DNA from: Psychrobacillus sp. NEAU-3TGS
Lineage (GTDB): Bacteria > Bacillota > Bacilli > Bacillales_A > Planococcaceae
Direction: 5' to 3'
NCBI RefSeq assembly: GCF_029955155.1
Contig: NZ_JAPNOZ010000011.1
Coordinates: 496,001 to 560,000 of the forward strand
Length of the DNA: 64,000 nt
Part shown: in pieces, positions 43,413 to 54,463 of the stretch
Position numbering within the stretch: the first letter of the stretch is position 1
Layout: each line of letters starts with the position of its first letter
Made by a program: the position numbers and the translations under genes
Notes under the pieces: generated by a model
What the model saw: only the letters and a program-made list of their open reading frames with translations
Database searches by the model: none
Told to the model about the DNA's origin: nothing

Positions 43413-44594
43413 TTAACGTTTAACGATTGTCGCTACTCCTTGGCCACCGCCGATACAAAGCGTTGCAAGGCCTGTTTTCGCATCTTGTTTTTCCATTTCA
43501 TGAAGTAAAGTAACGAAAATACGTGCGCCACTTGCTCCTATTGGATGACCAAGAGCGATAGCTCCACCATTTACATTTAGTTTATCATGATTAAAAGCTA
43601 ATTCTCTATCAACAGCAATCGATTGTGCCGCAAATGCTTCATTTGCTTCGATTAAATCGATATCGGAAAGCTCGATTTGCGATTTAGTTAACACTTTTTT
43701 CACTGCTTCCACTGGTCCAATTCCCATGATACTTGGATCTACCCCAGCAGATGCATTCGCTACGATTGTAGCAAGTGGTTTTAACCCTAATTCGTCCGCT
43801 TTTGCCTTAGACATTACAACTACCGCTGCTGCTCCGTCATTAATACCTGAAGCGTTTCCTGCAGTGACAGATCCATCCTTTTTAAATGCTGGACGAAGCT
43901 TACTTAATTTTTCTTCCGTAGATCCTTTTTTCGGATATTCATCCGTATCAAATATGATTGGATCTCCTTTACGTTGTGGAATTTCTACAGGCACGATTTC
44001 ATCCGCAAATTTTCCTTCTTCAATAGCACTAGCAGCACGAGCTTGTGATCTTGCAGAAAAAGCATCTTGCTCTTCTCTTGTAACACTATATTGATCGCAT
44101 AAATTTTCCGCTGTAATTCCCATATGATAGTCATTAAATGCACACCATAAGCCGTCAGAAATCATACTGTCTACCACTTTTTGATCTCCCATACGGAAAC
44201 CTTCGCGTGCATTTTTTAATAAGTAAGGAGCTTGGCTCATGTTTTCCATACCACCAGCGACGATTATGTCTGCATCCCCTGCAATGATTGCTTGTGTAGC
44301 AAGGTGGACTGCTTTTAGACCTGATCCACATACTTTGTTAATAGTTAGTGCAGACACAGCTACAGGTAATCCAGCTTGGATAGAAGCTTGTCTAGCTGGG
44401 TTTTGTCCTAATCCTGCTTGAAGTACATTCCCCATGATTACTTCATCAACAGCATCTTTACTTACTCCAGCTTTTTCTAAAGCTTTTTCAATAACGATGG
44501 CACCTAATTTTGTTGCTGGTACATCTTTTAATGCACCTTGGAATGAACCAATTGCCGTTCTAACTGCGCTTACGATAACTACTTCGTTTGTCAC
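43413..44594 (-). CDS. Acetyl-CoA acetyltransferase (thiolase)
   Basis: 393-residue thiolase that condenses or cleaves acetoacetyl-CoA. The nucleophile Cys is in [14 protein letters not shown], the catalytic His in [13 protein letters not shown] and the second Cys in [13 protein letters not shown]. The GTG at 44594 is chosen because GAGGAGG lies 8 bases upstream; the open frame to 44642 lacks a site. It could consume acetoacetyl-CoA from fatty acid or beta-keto acid breakdown, but is not adjacent to the BKACE locus. Confidence 0.93.
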   Translation of the reverse strand: MTNEVVIVSAVRTAIGSFQGALKDVPATKLGAIVIEKALEKAGVSKDAVDEVIMGNVLQAGLGQNPARQASIQAGLPVAVSALTINKVCGSGLKAVHLATQAIIAGDADIIVAGGMENMSQAPYLLKNAREGFRMGDQKVVDSMISDGLWCAFNDYHMGITAENLCDQYSVTREEQDAFSARSQARAASAIEEGKFADEIVPVEIPQRKGDPIIFDTDEYPKKGSTEEKLSKLRPAFKKDGSVTAGNASGINDGAAAVVVMSKAKADELGLKPLATIVANASAGVDPSIMGIGPVEAVKKVLTKSQIELSDIDLIEANEAFAAQSIAVDRELAFNHDKLNVNGGAIALGHPIGASGARIFVTLLHEMEKQDAKTGLATLCIGGGQGVATIVKR

Positions 44595-44812
44595 TTTTAT
44601 TTCCTCCTCATTTTCCCCTATATTTTGTTCCCCAATTTCCACTACCTTCTTATTCTACTAAAATTCTTAAAAAGTTGCTTGTTTTAACTACGATTCTTAC
44701 AATAGAATGGTAGAGATACATATGTATAGTTTACCAAAGAAGGGGACAATTATCGAGATTGAAATGGGAGTCAGCTGGAAACGTAAAATAATCACAAACA
44801 ACTGTAAAAAGT

Positions 44813-44980
44813 ATGCATGAACTCCTATCAATTGTGGAAAAATTATTAGAAGAAAAGAATTTCGTACGAGCAATTAATTTAAATAGTTGTCCTTTTACTA
44901 TTGGTAACCCAGAAAATGTAACAACCTTAGATATTGTGAATATGCTAAGACATAAGAGTATTGTCGAGAATACGAAATAA
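44813..44980 (+). CDS. Unrecognised 55-residue open frame
   Basis: ATG frame reading MHELLSIVEKLLEEKNFVRA, then a central NSCPFTIGNPENVTTLDIV and a basic tail. It has natural-looking amphipathic composition. No good ribosome site is seen, and another short frame (44722-44820) ends over its start (ATGCATGA), as in a frameshifted gene. It ends 15 bp before yqkD. Possibly a small gene, possibly a remnant. It is the only content of the stretch 44595-44995. Confidence 0.35.
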   Translation: MHELLSIVEKLLEEKNFVRAINLNSCPFTIGNPENVTTLDIVNMLRHKSIVENTK

Positions 44981-44995
44981 ATAGGAGTGGAGGCT

Positions 44996-45925
44996 ATGAA
45001 AAAAAGAGTAATCGTTTGGACGAGTGTTTTTACAAGTGTCGTCACGGCGATCACCACTGTTTTCGGATTTTTTGTTACGAACAAGTTAATGTATATGAAG
45101 AAAAAAGAAAATGACTTCATATTAAACCGCGAAGTTACATCCAAACGGTTTGATGAGGCTTGGTTTCGTGCAGTGAACAAAACAGAGCAGTGGATCGAGT
45201 CAATAAATGGGTATTCCTTAAAGGCTATCTTTGTAGAGCCATTAGAAACAAAAAACTACGTTATTATTTGTCATGGAGTAACCGAAAACAAAATAAATTC
45301 CCTTCGTTTTGTACGGATGTTTGAACGACTAGGCTTCAACAGCGTGGTCTATGACCATCGAAGACATGGAGATTCTGGTGGGAAAACAACAAGCTTTGGT
45401 TTTTATGAAAAGATAGATCTGCAGTCTATTGTAGAAGTAGTCCGAGAGCGGGCAGGAGAAAATGCGGTTATCGGCATTCATGGTGAATCAATGGGAGCAG
45501 CAACTATGCTACTATATGCAGGTTCTATAAAAGATGACGCAGATTTCTATATTTCCGATTGTGCTTTTTCTAATTTTGAGGAGCAAGTGTCACACATCAT
45601 CAAAAAGTCAACTCCCCTTCGCACGGGACTTGCCATTCGATTTGCGAATCTATTCTTAAAAATGCGGGATGGTTATACATTAAATCTTGTATCGCCAATT
45701 GATGTAGTAGATAAGATTGAGAAACCAGTGCTATTTATTCATAGTTTGCAGGACGATTTTATACTGCCAAAAATGACCGAGGAATTATTTGAACAGAAAA
45801 AAGGATCCAAAACATTAAAGCTTTTTGATATTGGATTGCATGCAAAATCATTTAATGAAAATAGTGAAGAATATGAGCAAGTAGTTGCAGACTTTTTATT
45901 AGAAAACAAGCTACTGAATAAGTAA
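44996..45925 (+). CDS. yqkD: Membrane-anchored alpha/beta hydrolase (YqkD-like)
   Basis: 309-residue serine hydrolase with an N-terminal hydrophobic helix (VFTSVVTAITTVFGFFV), so probably membrane-attached. Catalytic triad: Ser in GIHGESMGAAT, Asp in HSLQDDFILP, His in GLHAKSF. The oxyanion region is IICHGVTENK. The ATG at 44996 follows GGAGTGGAGG; a GTG at 44987 overlaps that site. Neighbourhood with yqkE and yqkF matches B. subtilis. Substrate unknown. Confidence 0.83.
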   Translation: MKKRVIVWTSVFTSVVTAITTVFGFFVTNKLMYMKKKENDFILNREVTSKRFDEAWFRAVNKTEQWIESINGYSLKAIFVEPLETKNYVIICHGVTENKINSLRFVRMFERLGFNSVVYDHRRHGDSGGKTTSFGFYEKIDLQSIVEVVRERAGENAVIGIHGESMGAATMLLYAGSIKDDADFYISDCAFSNFEEQVSHIIKKSTPLRTGLAIRFANLFLKMRDGYTLNLVSPIDVVDKIEKPVLFIHSLQDDFILPKMTEELFEQKKGSKTLKLFDIGLHAKSFNENSEEYEQVVADFLLENKLLNK

Positions 45926-45958
45926 AAAGCACTCGTTAAAGAGTGCTTTTATTTGTTT
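45924..45958. terminator. Bidirectional terminator between yqkD and yneF
   Basis: AAAAGCACTC / GAGTGCTTTT stem with a 6-base loop, T-runs on both strands. It marks the junction between the yqk block and the yne-lexA block. Confidence 0.87.
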
Positions 45959-46170
45959 TGCATTTTATTCATTTGGTTCATCATTTGTTTTACTTGTTTT
46001 TCAGAAGGCTTACGTCCCATCTGTGCCATCATCATTCGAAGCATTTGTTCATTGATAGGTGGGTTTTCTTTTAAGTATTTCATCATATATTGACGTGCTG
46101 CAAAGAAACCGATTGCCGCACCAGCGATTAACGCAACGATTACAATAATAATCCATATCCAAGTTTGCAT
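45949..46170 (-). CDS. yneF: UPF0154 membrane protein YneF
   Basis: 73-residue protein with one N-terminal membrane helix ([21 protein letters not shown]) and a cytosolic tail rich in Met, with the family pattern [25 protein letters not shown] (shown in part as [20 protein letters not shown]). Function not established. AAAGGAGG precedes the ATG at 46170. Next to tkt as in B. subtilis, though yneE (sirA) is missing between them. Confidence 0.9.
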   Translation of the reverse strand: MQTWIWIIIVIVALIAGAAIGFFAARQYMMKYLKENPPINEQMLRMMMAQMGRKPSEKQVKQMMNQMNKMQNK

Positions 46171-46264
46171 ATTTTCTCCTCCTTTACGTTCTTGTCTACG
46201 TGTACAAGACACCACTGAAAATTATACTATATATCCCCTATGCATTCTATATAAATTAAAAGAA

Positions 46265-46310
46265 AAAAGCAATTCGAATACTAATAACGACAAGTATTCG
46301 AACTGCTTTT
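46265..46310 (-). terminator. Terminator of tkt
   Basis: AAAAGCAATTCGAATACT / AGTATTCGAACTGCTTTT, an 18-bp stem with one mismatch, T-run on the minus strand, 10 bp after the tkt stop. Confidence 0.87.
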
Positions 46311-46319
46311 ATAGATTTC

Positions 46320-48320
46320 TTATTTTTGAAGTAAGTTTTTCATTTTCGAAACAACGTTTTCTACAGAGAAACCATATTCTTTCATCACAATTTCCCCTGG
46401 AGCACTAGCACCAAATTGATCAATTGCAATGACGTCTCCTTCAAATCCTACATAACGATGCCAGCCAAGAGATGATCCCATTTCAATTGCTAATCTTTTC
46501 GTTAAATGAGATGGCAAAACAGATTGTTTGTAAGCTGCATCTTGTTTCTCAAATAGATCCCATGATGGCATCGAAACTACGGAAACTTGAATACCTTCAT
46601 TAGCAAGAGCCGTCTGCGCTTCTACCGCAAGACTTACCTCTGAACCTGTAGCAAGTAGAATTGCTTCCGCATTTTCATTTGGTGAGATGACATAAGCACC
46701 TTTAGCAACACCCTCACTTGCTTGTTCTACAGAACCTTTTAGCGTCGGCAAGTTTTGACGAGATAACACAAGTACTGTCGGATGATCTTTCGCAGATACA
46801 GCAAGTTTCCACGCTTCCGCTGTTTCGTTTGCATCAGCAGGACGAACGACTGACAAACCTGGCATTGCACGTAACGAAGCTAAATGCTCGATCGGTTCAT
46901 GTGTAGGACCGTCTTCTCCAACGGCAATACTATCATGTGTGAACACATAAGATACTGGTAATCCCATAAGAGCGGATAAACGAATCGCTGGACGCACATA
47001 ATCACTAAATACGAAGAATGTACCACCAAATACGTTTAAGCCACCATGAAGTGCCATACCGTTTAATGCAGCACCCATCGCGAATTCACGCACTCCGAAC
47101 CAAATGTTTTTGCCTGCATAATTCTCTGCAGCAAAATCTCCAGCATTTTTCATCGTTGTTTTATTTGAACCTGCTAAATCTGCACTTCCTCCAAAGAATG
47201 AAGGGAGATTTTGAGCAATCGCATTAATTGCATCTCCAGAAGCAGAACGAGTCGCATGGGATGAACCTTCTTCATAAGTTTTCATTGCAGACGCAAAATT
47301 CTCCGGAAGCTCTCCACTGATTGCTTGTTTAAATGTAGTAGCAAGCTCTGGAAATGCTGCTTCATATGAGCTAAATCGTTCATTCCAAGCATTTTCTTCG
47401 TTTACTCCTTGACGCTGAGAAGCTTCTTTAAAAGTCTCATATACTTCTTCTGGTACATGGAAGTCACCTTCGAATAACCATTCATATGCCACTTTTGCTA
47501 AAGCTGTTTCATCTTTTCCAAGTGGCATACCATGTGCATCCGATTTACCAGCTCTATTTGGAGAACCAAAACCGATAACTGTTTTTACTTCAATAAGGGT
47601 TGGTTTATCATTTTGTGCTTTCGCTTTTTCAATTGCAGCGGAAATTTCAGCAATATCATTTCCGTCTTCCACTAAAATATAATTCCATCCGTAAGAATCA
47701 AATCGTTTCTCCACTTTCTCAGAGAAAGATTTATGCAAATCTCCATCAAGAGAAATGTCATTGCTATCATATAAAACGATTAGCTTATCTAATTGTAAAT
47801 GCCCTGCAAGTGAAATCGCCTCTGCTGCGACACCCTCCATTAAATCGCCATCTCCGCAAAGCGCATATGTGTAATGATCTACAATAGCATGGTCTTCTTT
47901 GTTGTACGTAGCTGCTAAATGAGCTTCTGCCATAGCCATACCTACTGCCATTCCAATACCTTGTCCAAGAGGACCAGTTGTTGCTTCTACACCTACAGTA
48001 TGACCAAACTCTGGATGTCCTGGAGTTTTAGAGCCCCACTGTCTGAAGTTTTTTATCTCTTCCATTGGTAAGTCGTACCCACCAAGGTGAAGTAGACTAT
48101 AAAGAAGCATGGAACCATGACCTGCGGATAAAACAAAACGGTCACGATTGAACCAGTTTGGATTATTAGGGTTGTGACGTAAGTGCTTTGTCCATAATGT
48201 ATAAGCCATTGGTGCAGCTCCCATTGGAAGACCTGGATGGCCTGAATTCGCTTTATCGATTGCATCAATAGATAGTGTACGAATTGTATTAATTGCAAGT
48301 AAATCTGACTGTAATGACAT
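46320..48320 (-). CDS. tkt: Transketolase
   Basis: 666-residue thiamine-diphosphate enzyme that moves two-carbon units between sugar phosphates in the pentose phosphate pathway. [20 protein letters not shown] at the start, the ThDP site [13 protein letters not shown]...[10 protein letters not shown], the catalytic Glu region [13 protein letters not shown] and [15 protein letters not shown] are intact. The ATG at 48320 follows GAGAGGATG. Two upstream in-frame starts are less well placed. Confidence 0.95.
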   Translation of the reverse strand: MSLQSDLLAINTIRTLSIDAIDKANSGHPGLPMGAAPMAYTLWTKHLRHNPNNPNWFNRDRFVLSAGHGSMLLYSLLHLGGYDLPMEEIKNFRQWGSKTPGHPEFGHTVGVEATTGPLGQGIGMAVGMAMAEAHLAATYNKEDHAIVDHYTYALCGDGDLMEGVAAEAISLAGHLQLDKLIVLYDSNDISLDGDLHKSFSEKVEKRFDSYGWNYILVEDGNDIAEISAAIEKAKAQNDKPTLIEVKTVIGFGSPNRAGKSDAHGMPLGKDETALAKVAYEWLFEGDFHVPEEVYETFKEASQRQGVNEENAWNERFSSYEAAFPELATTFKQAISGELPENFASAMKTYEEGSSHATRSASGDAINAIAQNLPSFFGGSADLAGSNKTTMKNAGDFAAENYAGKNIWFGVREFAMGAALNGMALHGGLNVFGGTFFVFSDYVRPAIRLSALMGLPVSYVFTHDSIAVGEDGPTHEPIEHLASLRAMPGLSVVRPADANETAEAWKLAVSAKDHPTVLVLSRQNLPTLKGSVEQASEGVAKGAYVISPNENAEAILLATGSEVSLAVEAQTALANEGIQVSVVSMPSWDLFEKQDAAYKQSVLPSHLTKRLAIEMGSSLGWHRYVGFEGDVIAIDQFGASAPGEIVMKEYGFSVENVVSKMKNLLQK

Positions 48321-48408
48321 GAATGACATCCTCTCGAACAAAATTTTTAACTATAGCTCTAGTTTAGACAACAATGCATCTATTATCAATGGTTTCTGAA
48401 ATGATTAA

Positions 48409-48642
48409 TTAATTCAGAAACTTACCTTTTTTGGCTTGTTGTACTTTTGCAGGAGTGACATCATTTCCAGCAGGATCGATTACTTTCACACTTTCAATAG
48501 TATCTCTCATAGTAGATCGGAACGTTTCTAAATATTCTTTTCTTAGAGCGCTTTGTTCTTTTGCTTCTTCTATGGATAATCCAGTTGTTTTAGATTTTTT
48601 GGAGAGCTCGCTAATGCGTGCTAGTTTTTGTTTACTTAACAT
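48409..48642 (-). CDS. ynzC: DUF896 protein YnzC
   Basis: 77-residue protein of the DUF896 family: a helical hairpin (LARISELSKKSKTTGLSIEE then RKEYLETFRSTMRDTIESV) with the conserved GLSxEE and RxxYL patterns. The B. subtilis protein is structurally known as a two-helix bundle; its role is linked to the SOS-induced yneA operon region. AAGGAAAGGATG precedes the ATG at 48642. Confidence 0.9.
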   Translation of the reverse strand: MLSKQKLARISELSKKSKTTGLSIEEAKEQSALRKEYLETFRSTMRDTIESVKVIDPAGNDVTPAKVQQAKKGKFLN

Positions 48643-48707
48643 ATATATCATCCTTTCCTTTTGTATCTCTTATAAAGGTAAGTAAAAAAGAGACAGAGTG
48701 CAAGTCT

Positions 48708-49669
<962 letters not shown>

Positions 49670-49687
49670 GTTAAATCCCCCTAATTA

Positions 49688-49700
49688 GAATGTTTGTTCG
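49688..49700. promoter_or_regulatory. LexA box 1
   Basis: GAATGTTTGTTCG, whose reverse complement is CGAACAAACATTC: one mismatch to CGAACN4GTTC. Closest to yneA. Confidence 0.75.
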
Positions 49701-49723
49701 GTATGTATGTTCCTATCATAAAA

Positions 49724-49736
49724 CGAACATTTGTTT
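49724..49736. promoter_or_regulatory. LexA box 2
   Basis: CGAACATTTGTTT, matching the CGAACN4GTTY SOS box. Central in the yneA-lexA divergent region. Confidence 0.85.
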
Positions 49737-49751
49737 TTGTCAACACTTATT

Positions 49752-49764
49752 AGAACCTATGTTT
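49752..49764. promoter_or_regulatory. LexA box 3
   Basis: AGAACCTATGTTT, one mismatch in the SOS box. Closest to lexA, suited to autorepression. Confidence 0.7.
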
Positions 49765-49842
49765 GCATAATGTATGAGAGACTGTTATACTTATAGTAAG
49801 AAAGATTTTAGTAGAAAAATGACCAAAAAAGAGGTGAACTCA

Positions 49843-50454
49843 TTGAAAAAAGCATCGAAAAGACAAGAGGACATTTTAGCTTTTATTAAGGAAGAAGTTC
49901 GTACGAAAGGATATCCACCCTCCGTACGTGAAATAGGCGAAGCAGTTGGACTAGCATCGAGTTCTACTGTGCACGGGCACTTAGCTCGTCTTGAGAGCAA
50001 AGGCCTTATTAGAAGAGACCCGACGAAACCACGCGCAATTGAAATTCTTGATGGTATTGCCGAAAAACAAGGTGTTGTCCATGTTCCGTTAGTAGGTAAA
50101 GTTACAGCTGGTCTACCAATCACAGCTGTCGAAAATATTGAAGAGTTTTTCCCGCTGCCTGAAACATTCGGTACAGCCGATGATCATTTATTTATGTTAG
50201 AGATTATGGGAAATAGTATGATAGAGGCAGGTATACTAGATGGTGATTATGTTGTCGTAAAACAACAACAATCTGCTAATAATGGGGATATAGTTGTCGC
50301 AATGACAGAAGAGGACGAAGCTACGGTTAAACGTTTTTTCAAAGAAAAATCATATTTCCGCTTGCAACCTGAAAATTCTTCTATGGATCCAATTATCGTT
50401 GACCAAGTATCGATTCTCGGTAAAGTAGTTGGCGTATACCGCAATATCCAATAA
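49843..50454 (+). CDS. lexA: SOS repressor LexA
   Basis: 203-residue repressor. N-terminal winged helix [20 protein letters not shown]; self-cleavage site in [12 protein letters not shown] (Ala-Gly); Ser nucleophile in GNSMIEAGI; general base Lys in EATVKRFF. The TTG at 49843 follows GAGGTGA by about 6 bases. The upstream frame to 49774 crosses the promoter. Divergent from yneA with three boxes between. Confidence 0.96.
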   Translation: MKKASKRQEDILAFIKEEVRTKGYPPSVREIGEAVGLASSSTVHGHLARLESKGLIRRDPTKPRAIEILDGIAEKQGVVHVPLVGKVTAGLPITAVENIEEFFPLPETFGTADDHLFMLEIMGNSMIEAGILDGDYVVVKQQQSANNGDIVVAMTEEDEATVKRFFKEKSYFRLQPENSSMDPIIVDQVSILGKVVGVYRNIQ

Positions 50455-50560
50455 GGGATAGAATTCTCGTAAACTTGACAAATTATATGAAAGTCCGTAT
50501 GATGACAAAGAGCCGATATCATATTTAAACGAAAAGTGGACATTTTCGTTTAAATCATCG

Positions 50561-50602
50561 AAAAACCCACTTATCTTCAATAGATGAGTGGGTTTTGTTT
50601 TA
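50561..50602. terminator. Bidirectional terminator between lexA and the OsmC gene
   Basis: AAAACCCACTTAT / ATGAGTGGGTTTT stem with T-runs outside. A second AAACGAAAA / TTTTCGTTT hairpin lies at 50527-50551. Confidence 0.8.
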
Positions 50603-51034
50603 TTCTTCAGTTGTTTGTATTTCTACTTCTTCTCCATTTAGGATTAATCGATAGGTTACTTCTGCTTTTAAGGATGCAGAAACGGCGCAATACTTTTCTT
50701 CTCCAAGTTTAATAGCACGAATAACCTTTTTCGCATCTATATCGCCTTTTACCTCGAACAATAAGGCATATGCTGTAAATGCAGTCGGTAATTCTTCACG
50801 ACGAGCCCCGTCCACCGTAATCTCGATCGATTCAATTTTTTCTAAATGCGGTTTTAAAATCATCGTTACGTCAATTCCAATACAACCAGCTAACGAACTA
50901 AGTAACATTTCCGTTGGTGTCGGAGCCTTTCCTTCTCCCCCGTAGTTTGCCGTTGCATCCATTACCATTGGATAACCAGATGCTCCTTTTGCTTCAAACG
51001 CTCGTCCACCTTGCCATATCGCTTTTACTTCCAT
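50600..51034 (-). CDS. OsmC/Ohr-family protein
   Basis: 144-residue OsmC-fold protein with the two redox cysteines in SSLAGCIGIDV and KYCAVSASL, as used to reduce organic hydroperoxides. The substrate group (Ohr or OsmC) is not decided by this alone. It is 20 bp from the ABC transporter ATPase gene and on the same strand, so perhaps the last gene of that unit. Confidence 0.87.
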   Translation of the reverse strand: MEVKAIWQGGRAFEAKGASGYPMVMDATANYGGEGKAPTPTEMLLSSLAGCIGIDVTMILKPHLEKIESIEITVDGARREELPTAFTAYALLFEVKGDIDAKKVIRAIKLGEEKYCAVSASLKAEVTYRLILNGEEVEIQTTEE

Positions 51035-51053
51035 TGTTTATCATGCTCCTTTT

Positions 51054-51800
51054 TTAAAATTCATTTACTTTTGCTAAAAACTTTTGGGCTCGTTCTTTTG
51101 ATGGATGTAAGAAAAACTTTTTCGGCTCTGCATCTTCTACAATTTGACCATCCGCCATAAATAATATGCGATCTGCCGCATCCTGTGCAAACCTCATCTC
51201 ATGCGTAACGATGACCATTGTCATGCCTTCATCAGCCAATTCTTTCATCACTTTCAACACTTCTCCTACAAGCTCTGGATCTAATGCGGAGGTTGGTTCG
51301 TCAAACAACATAATTTTAGGTTCCATTGCAAGTGCACGTGCAATTGCTACACGCTGCTGTTGCCCACCTGAGAGCTTCGAAGGATAGACATTCTCTTTTT
51401 CCTGCAAGCCGACCTGTTTCAAAACTTTTGAAGCGATTGCTTTCGCTTGTTCCTTCGATTGCTTTTTCACGACGATCAATGCTTCCATAACATTTTCAAT
51501 CACCGTTTTATGAGGATATAAGTTAAATTGTTGGAAAACCATACCAGTATCTTGACGGATGGCATGAATCGTTTTTTGTTGTACTTTTCTCGAATCCTTT
51601 GCAAATAGTTGATGATTATTAACAGAAATTGCCCCGCCAGTAATCTTCTCTAATCCATTGATACACCGCAAAAACGTACTCTTTCCTGAACCGCTCGGTC
51701 CAATAACCGCGACTACTTGATGAGCGGGAATCGTCAGCGAAATATTTTTTATCACTTCCTGTTGATCGAAGCTTTTCGATAAATCACTTATCTGTATCAA
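51054..51800 (-). CDS. Amino-acid ABC transporter ATPase
   Basis: 248-residue ABC ATPase of the polar amino acid uptake class. Walker A GPSGSGKST, Q-loop VFQQFNLYPHKT, signature LSGGQQQRVAIARAL, Walker B IMLFDEPTSALD, H-loop VTHEM. The order binding protein, permease, ATPase, all within 20 bp of each other, defines a complete importer. Substrate may be cystine, glutamine or similar; not resolved. Confidence 0.93.
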   Translation of the reverse strand: MIQISDLSKSFDQQEVIKNISLTIPAHQVVAVIGPSGSGKSTFLRCINGLEKITGGAISVNNHQLFAKDSRKVQQKTIHAIRQDTGMVFQQFNLYPHKTVIENVMEALIVVKKQSKEQAKAIASKVLKQVGLQEKENVYPSKLSGGQQQRVAIARALAMEPKIMLFDEPTSALDPELVGEVLKVMKELADEGMTMVIVTHEMRFAQDAADRILFMADGQIVEDAEPKKFFLHPSKERAQKFLAKVNEF

Positions 51801-51812
51801 GACTGTTCCCCC

Positions 51813-52454
51813 TTAGTAAACGGATAATCGTTTTTCTAATCTATTTAATATAAATGTAAATACTGTACTCATAATCCAATACATTAAAGCAATCGTTAAA
51901 TAAAACGGCATATATACATAATACTGTGCGATTAATAATTGGGCTGAGCGCATCAACTCCGTAACTGCTATTACGGAAACTAAGGAAGTCTCTTTTAACA
52001 TCCCTACAAATGTATTTCCCAGTGGTGGTATCGCAATTCGTATCGCTTGTGGAATAACGATTCGACGAATAGCCTGTGCTTCCGTCATCCCAGTCGCAAG
52101 AGCAGCTTCTGTTTGGCCCGCAGGAACAGCTTGGATCGCACCCCGGAAAGCTTCAGACACATAAGCACCAATATTAATACTTAACGCAATATAAGCTGCT
52201 GTCAATGAACCTAGCTCTATACCAAAATCGACAAGCCCAAAATATACGATAAAAATTTGAACTAATGGTGGTGTTCCCCGAATAATCGATACATACACTC
52301 TCGCTACATTACGAAAGAAGCGATTGCCCTTTAAACGTGCAATCGCTGTGATCAAACCGATAATTAAACCGAAAAACATAGATACCACCGTTATTAATAA
52401 AGTATAATACGCACCCTTTAATAAAAAGGGTATATTATCTATTATCATATCCAT
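51813..52454 (-). CDS. Amino-acid ABC transporter permease
   Basis: 213-residue permease with about five helices and the EAA loop near EAALATGMTEAQAIRRIVIPQA (shown in part as ALATGMTEAQAIRRIVIPQA). Typical of the HisM/GlnP family, which works as a homodimer when only one permease is present. Confidence 0.92.
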   Translation of the reverse strand: MDMIIDNIPFLLKGAYYTLLITVVSMFFGLIIGLITAIARLKGNRFFRNVARVYVSIIRGTPPLVQIFIVYFGLVDFGIELGSLTAAYIALSINIGAYVSEAFRGAIQAVPAGQTEAALATGMTEAQAIRRIVIPQAIRIAIPPLGNTFVGMLKETSLVSVIAVTELMRSAQLLIAQYYVYMPFYLTIALMYWIMSTVFTFILNRLEKRLSVY

Positions 52455-52471
52455 GTATATAACCTCTTTCC

Positions 52472-53284
52472 TTACTCGGCTTTCGGTTCTTCATCAAACC
52501 ACTTAACGAAAATCTCTTTATATGTGCCATCTTCTTTCATTTCGGCTAATGCTTTGTTTAATGCAGCTACTAACTCTGTATTCCCTTTTTTAACAGCTAC
52601 TGCAGCTTGATCCGATTTAATCGGCGCGCCGACCGCTTTTACTTGAAATCCATTTTCTTCAACGATTGGTTTTAAAGCATAGGCATTATTGATCGTTGCA
52701 TCCACGCGTCCAGCGTCTAAATCTTTAAGCGTTGTAATCACATCATCGTATGTGTTGATTTGGAACTCACCAACTTTTGGCATCAACTCATTACGTAAAA
52801 AGGCTTCATCATTTGTACCCAAACCAACGGCAATCTTTTTGCCTTTAAAATCATCTACTGATTGAACGGTAGTATTATCTTCCTTCACAATAACTTTTAC
52901 ATCATTTGTAATATAAGGTTTTGTAAAATCTATTTGTTTTTGTCGCTCTTCTGTAATCGTTACCTGACTAACTAACATATCAAATTTACCCTTTTGCAAC
53001 CCAGGGATTAATCCTGAAAATTCCTGTGCGACAAAGTTTGCTTCTACACCCAGTCGTTTCGCTAATTCTTTTGCGATATCTACATCAAATCCATCATATC
53101 CCTGATCCTTATTCCTGAAATTATAAGGCGCATATGTACCCATTATTCCTACTGTTATTTCCCCTTTGTCCTGAATTGCTTGTAATGAGTTTTTGTCATT
53201 CTCTTTACTAGTATTATTACCACATGCTGCTAACAGTAGAACCACTGCAGCTACTAAACTCAATAAAAACTTACTTTTTTTCAT
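52472..53284 (-). CDS. Amino-acid ABC transporter binding lipoprotein
   Basis: 270-residue extracellular solute-binding protein. A lipobox LLLAACGNN shows a lipid-anchored Cys near residue 21. The domain has GIMGTYAPYNFRNKDQGYDG and DVDIAKELAKRLGV, typical of polar amino-acid binders. Of three tandem ATGs the last (53284) is 8 bases from AAGGAGG. Leads the ABC operon. Confidence 0.92.
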   Translation of the reverse strand: MKKSKFLLSLVAAVVLLLAACGNNTSKENDKNSLQAIQDKGEITVGIMGTYAPYNFRNKDQGYDGFDVDIAKELAKRLGVEANFVAQEFSGLIPGLQKGKFDMLVSQVTITEERQKQIDFTKPYITNDVKVIVKEDNTTVQSVDDFKGKKIAVGLGTNDEAFLRNELMPKVGEFQINTYDDVITTLKDLDAGRVDATINNAYALKPIVEENGFQVKAVGAPIKSDQAAVAVKKGNTELVAALNKALAEMKEDGTYKEIFVKWFDEEPKAE

Positions 53285-53490
53285 CATCATTTCCTCCTTA
53301 TGTCACTGACATTCATTTGCCTTAAAATCCTATTAGATTACTAGTCATTCGTCAACTACTCTGTACTATCCAGACTTTTTCAGCTATTCAGCTTTTTCAT
53401 CACTAGTACCACTAATCAACCAAAACCAAACTTTCTCTTATTATTCCCCAAAAGTAAGTGTAATATGACGAAAATTAACGGGCATAAAAA

Positions 53491-53546
53491 AATAAAGAAG
53501 TTGTTGGATAAGTCTCTACAAAAACTAATCCAACAACTTCTTTATT
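53491..53546 (-). terminator. Terminator after the endolysin gene
   Basis: Perfect 19-bp stem AATAAAGAAGTTGTTGGAT / ATCCAACAACTTCTTTATT, immediately after the endolysin stop on the minus strand. Confidence 0.85.
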
Positions 53547-53547
53547 A

Positions 53548-54345
53548 CTACATTTTTTTCTCTAATTCCGCAAGTCGCTTTTCTAGCTCCTCGACTTTCT
53601 GTGCGATCGGTACTGCAACCGCCCATGCATAAAATTGATTAACACTTTTAAGTGGATCGTTGCCATTTGTAATTTTCAATCTCATTGCTTCTTGACGAAG
53701 TGCTTCCTGTCCTGCTGTCAGCTGTGACTCGGCCATACGTAATTCCTCCTTTTTCAATTCAACTGCGTTATTCAGTGCAGCTAATGTGTTAGCTCCTACT
53801 ATTCCGTCTGCCTGTAAGTTGTTTGATTGTTGGAAGCTTTTAATGACTGCTTCCGTTACTGGACCTTCTATTCCGTCCACATTCAACTGATAGCCAATCA
53901 TAACGAACATTTTCTGTAGCTCTGCCACTTCTGGGTCTACTATATAGTGTAATGGATTTACGGCATTTGGTTGGCCTGGTGCGTAATTAGGAATATGCAA
54001 TTCAAAATGTAAATGCACTCCTGTACTATTACCAGTACTGCCTTTAACTCCAATTTGTTGTCCTTGATTGACGATTTGTCCCGGTTTTACGGTAATCGTT
54101 TTCAAATGCGCATACAATGTTTCGTACCTATTGCCATTCACAATATGTGTAAGGATGATCGCATTTCCATATCCATCAATCACTTCAGCTCGCTTAACAG
54201 TGCCTTTTTCAGAAGCTATAATGATGGGACTTCCATCACTACCAAAATCTACACCTTTATGTGCTTTCCATTCTCCAGTGACGGGATTTTTTCGAAGTGG
54301 GCTGAACCTCGAAGTGATTCTTCCTTCGCATGGTCTAATAAACAT
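53548..54345 (-). CDS. Phage-type endolysin, M23 peptidase plus peptidoglycan-binding domain
   Basis: 265-residue cell-wall hydrolase without a signal peptide. An N-terminal M23 (LytM) domain has zinc ligands in AHKGVDFGSDG and STGVHLHFELH. A PG_binding_1 domain follows (EVAELQKMFVMIGYQLNVDG, then GPVTEAVIKSFQQSNNLQADG shown in part as PVTEAVIKSFQQ). A Glu/Lys-rich coiled C-terminus ends in ELEKRLAELEKKM. Domain order and lack of export signal suggest a prophage endolysin. The next gene is a truncated phage replication protein. Confidence 0.85.
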   Translation of the reverse strand: MFIRPCEGRITSRFSPLRKNPVTGEWKAHKGVDFGSDGSPIIIASEKGTVKRAEVIDGYGNAIILTHIVNGNRYETLYAHLKTITVKPGQIVNQGQQIGVKGSTGNSTGVHLHFELHIPNYAPGQPNAVNPLHYIVDPEVAELQKMFVMIGYQLNVDGIEGPVTEAVIKSFQQSNNLQADGIVGANTLAALNNAVELKKEELRMAESQLTAGQEALRQEAMRLKITNGNDPLKSVNQFYAWAVAVPIAQKVEELEKRLAELEKKM

Positions 54346-54463
54346 GACATTTCTCCTTTCTATTGTTTAGTAGAATCAATGTTCCCTTTATTAGTAAATG
54401 CAGAAGTAATATATTTTTATAGTCTATTACCATTAGTTTTGAGAATAAATTTATAAGAGAGCT

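Noticed and set aside
44731..45180. 149-codon minus-strand open frame
   Set aside because: It runs antisense across the 5-prime part of yqkD, which has clear hydrolase motifs and a strong ribosome site.
53291..53490. S-box or T-box leader for the ABC transporter
   Set aside because: No specifier hairpin, T-box sequence or S-box core could be found upstream of the binding-protein gene; only AT-rich sequence.
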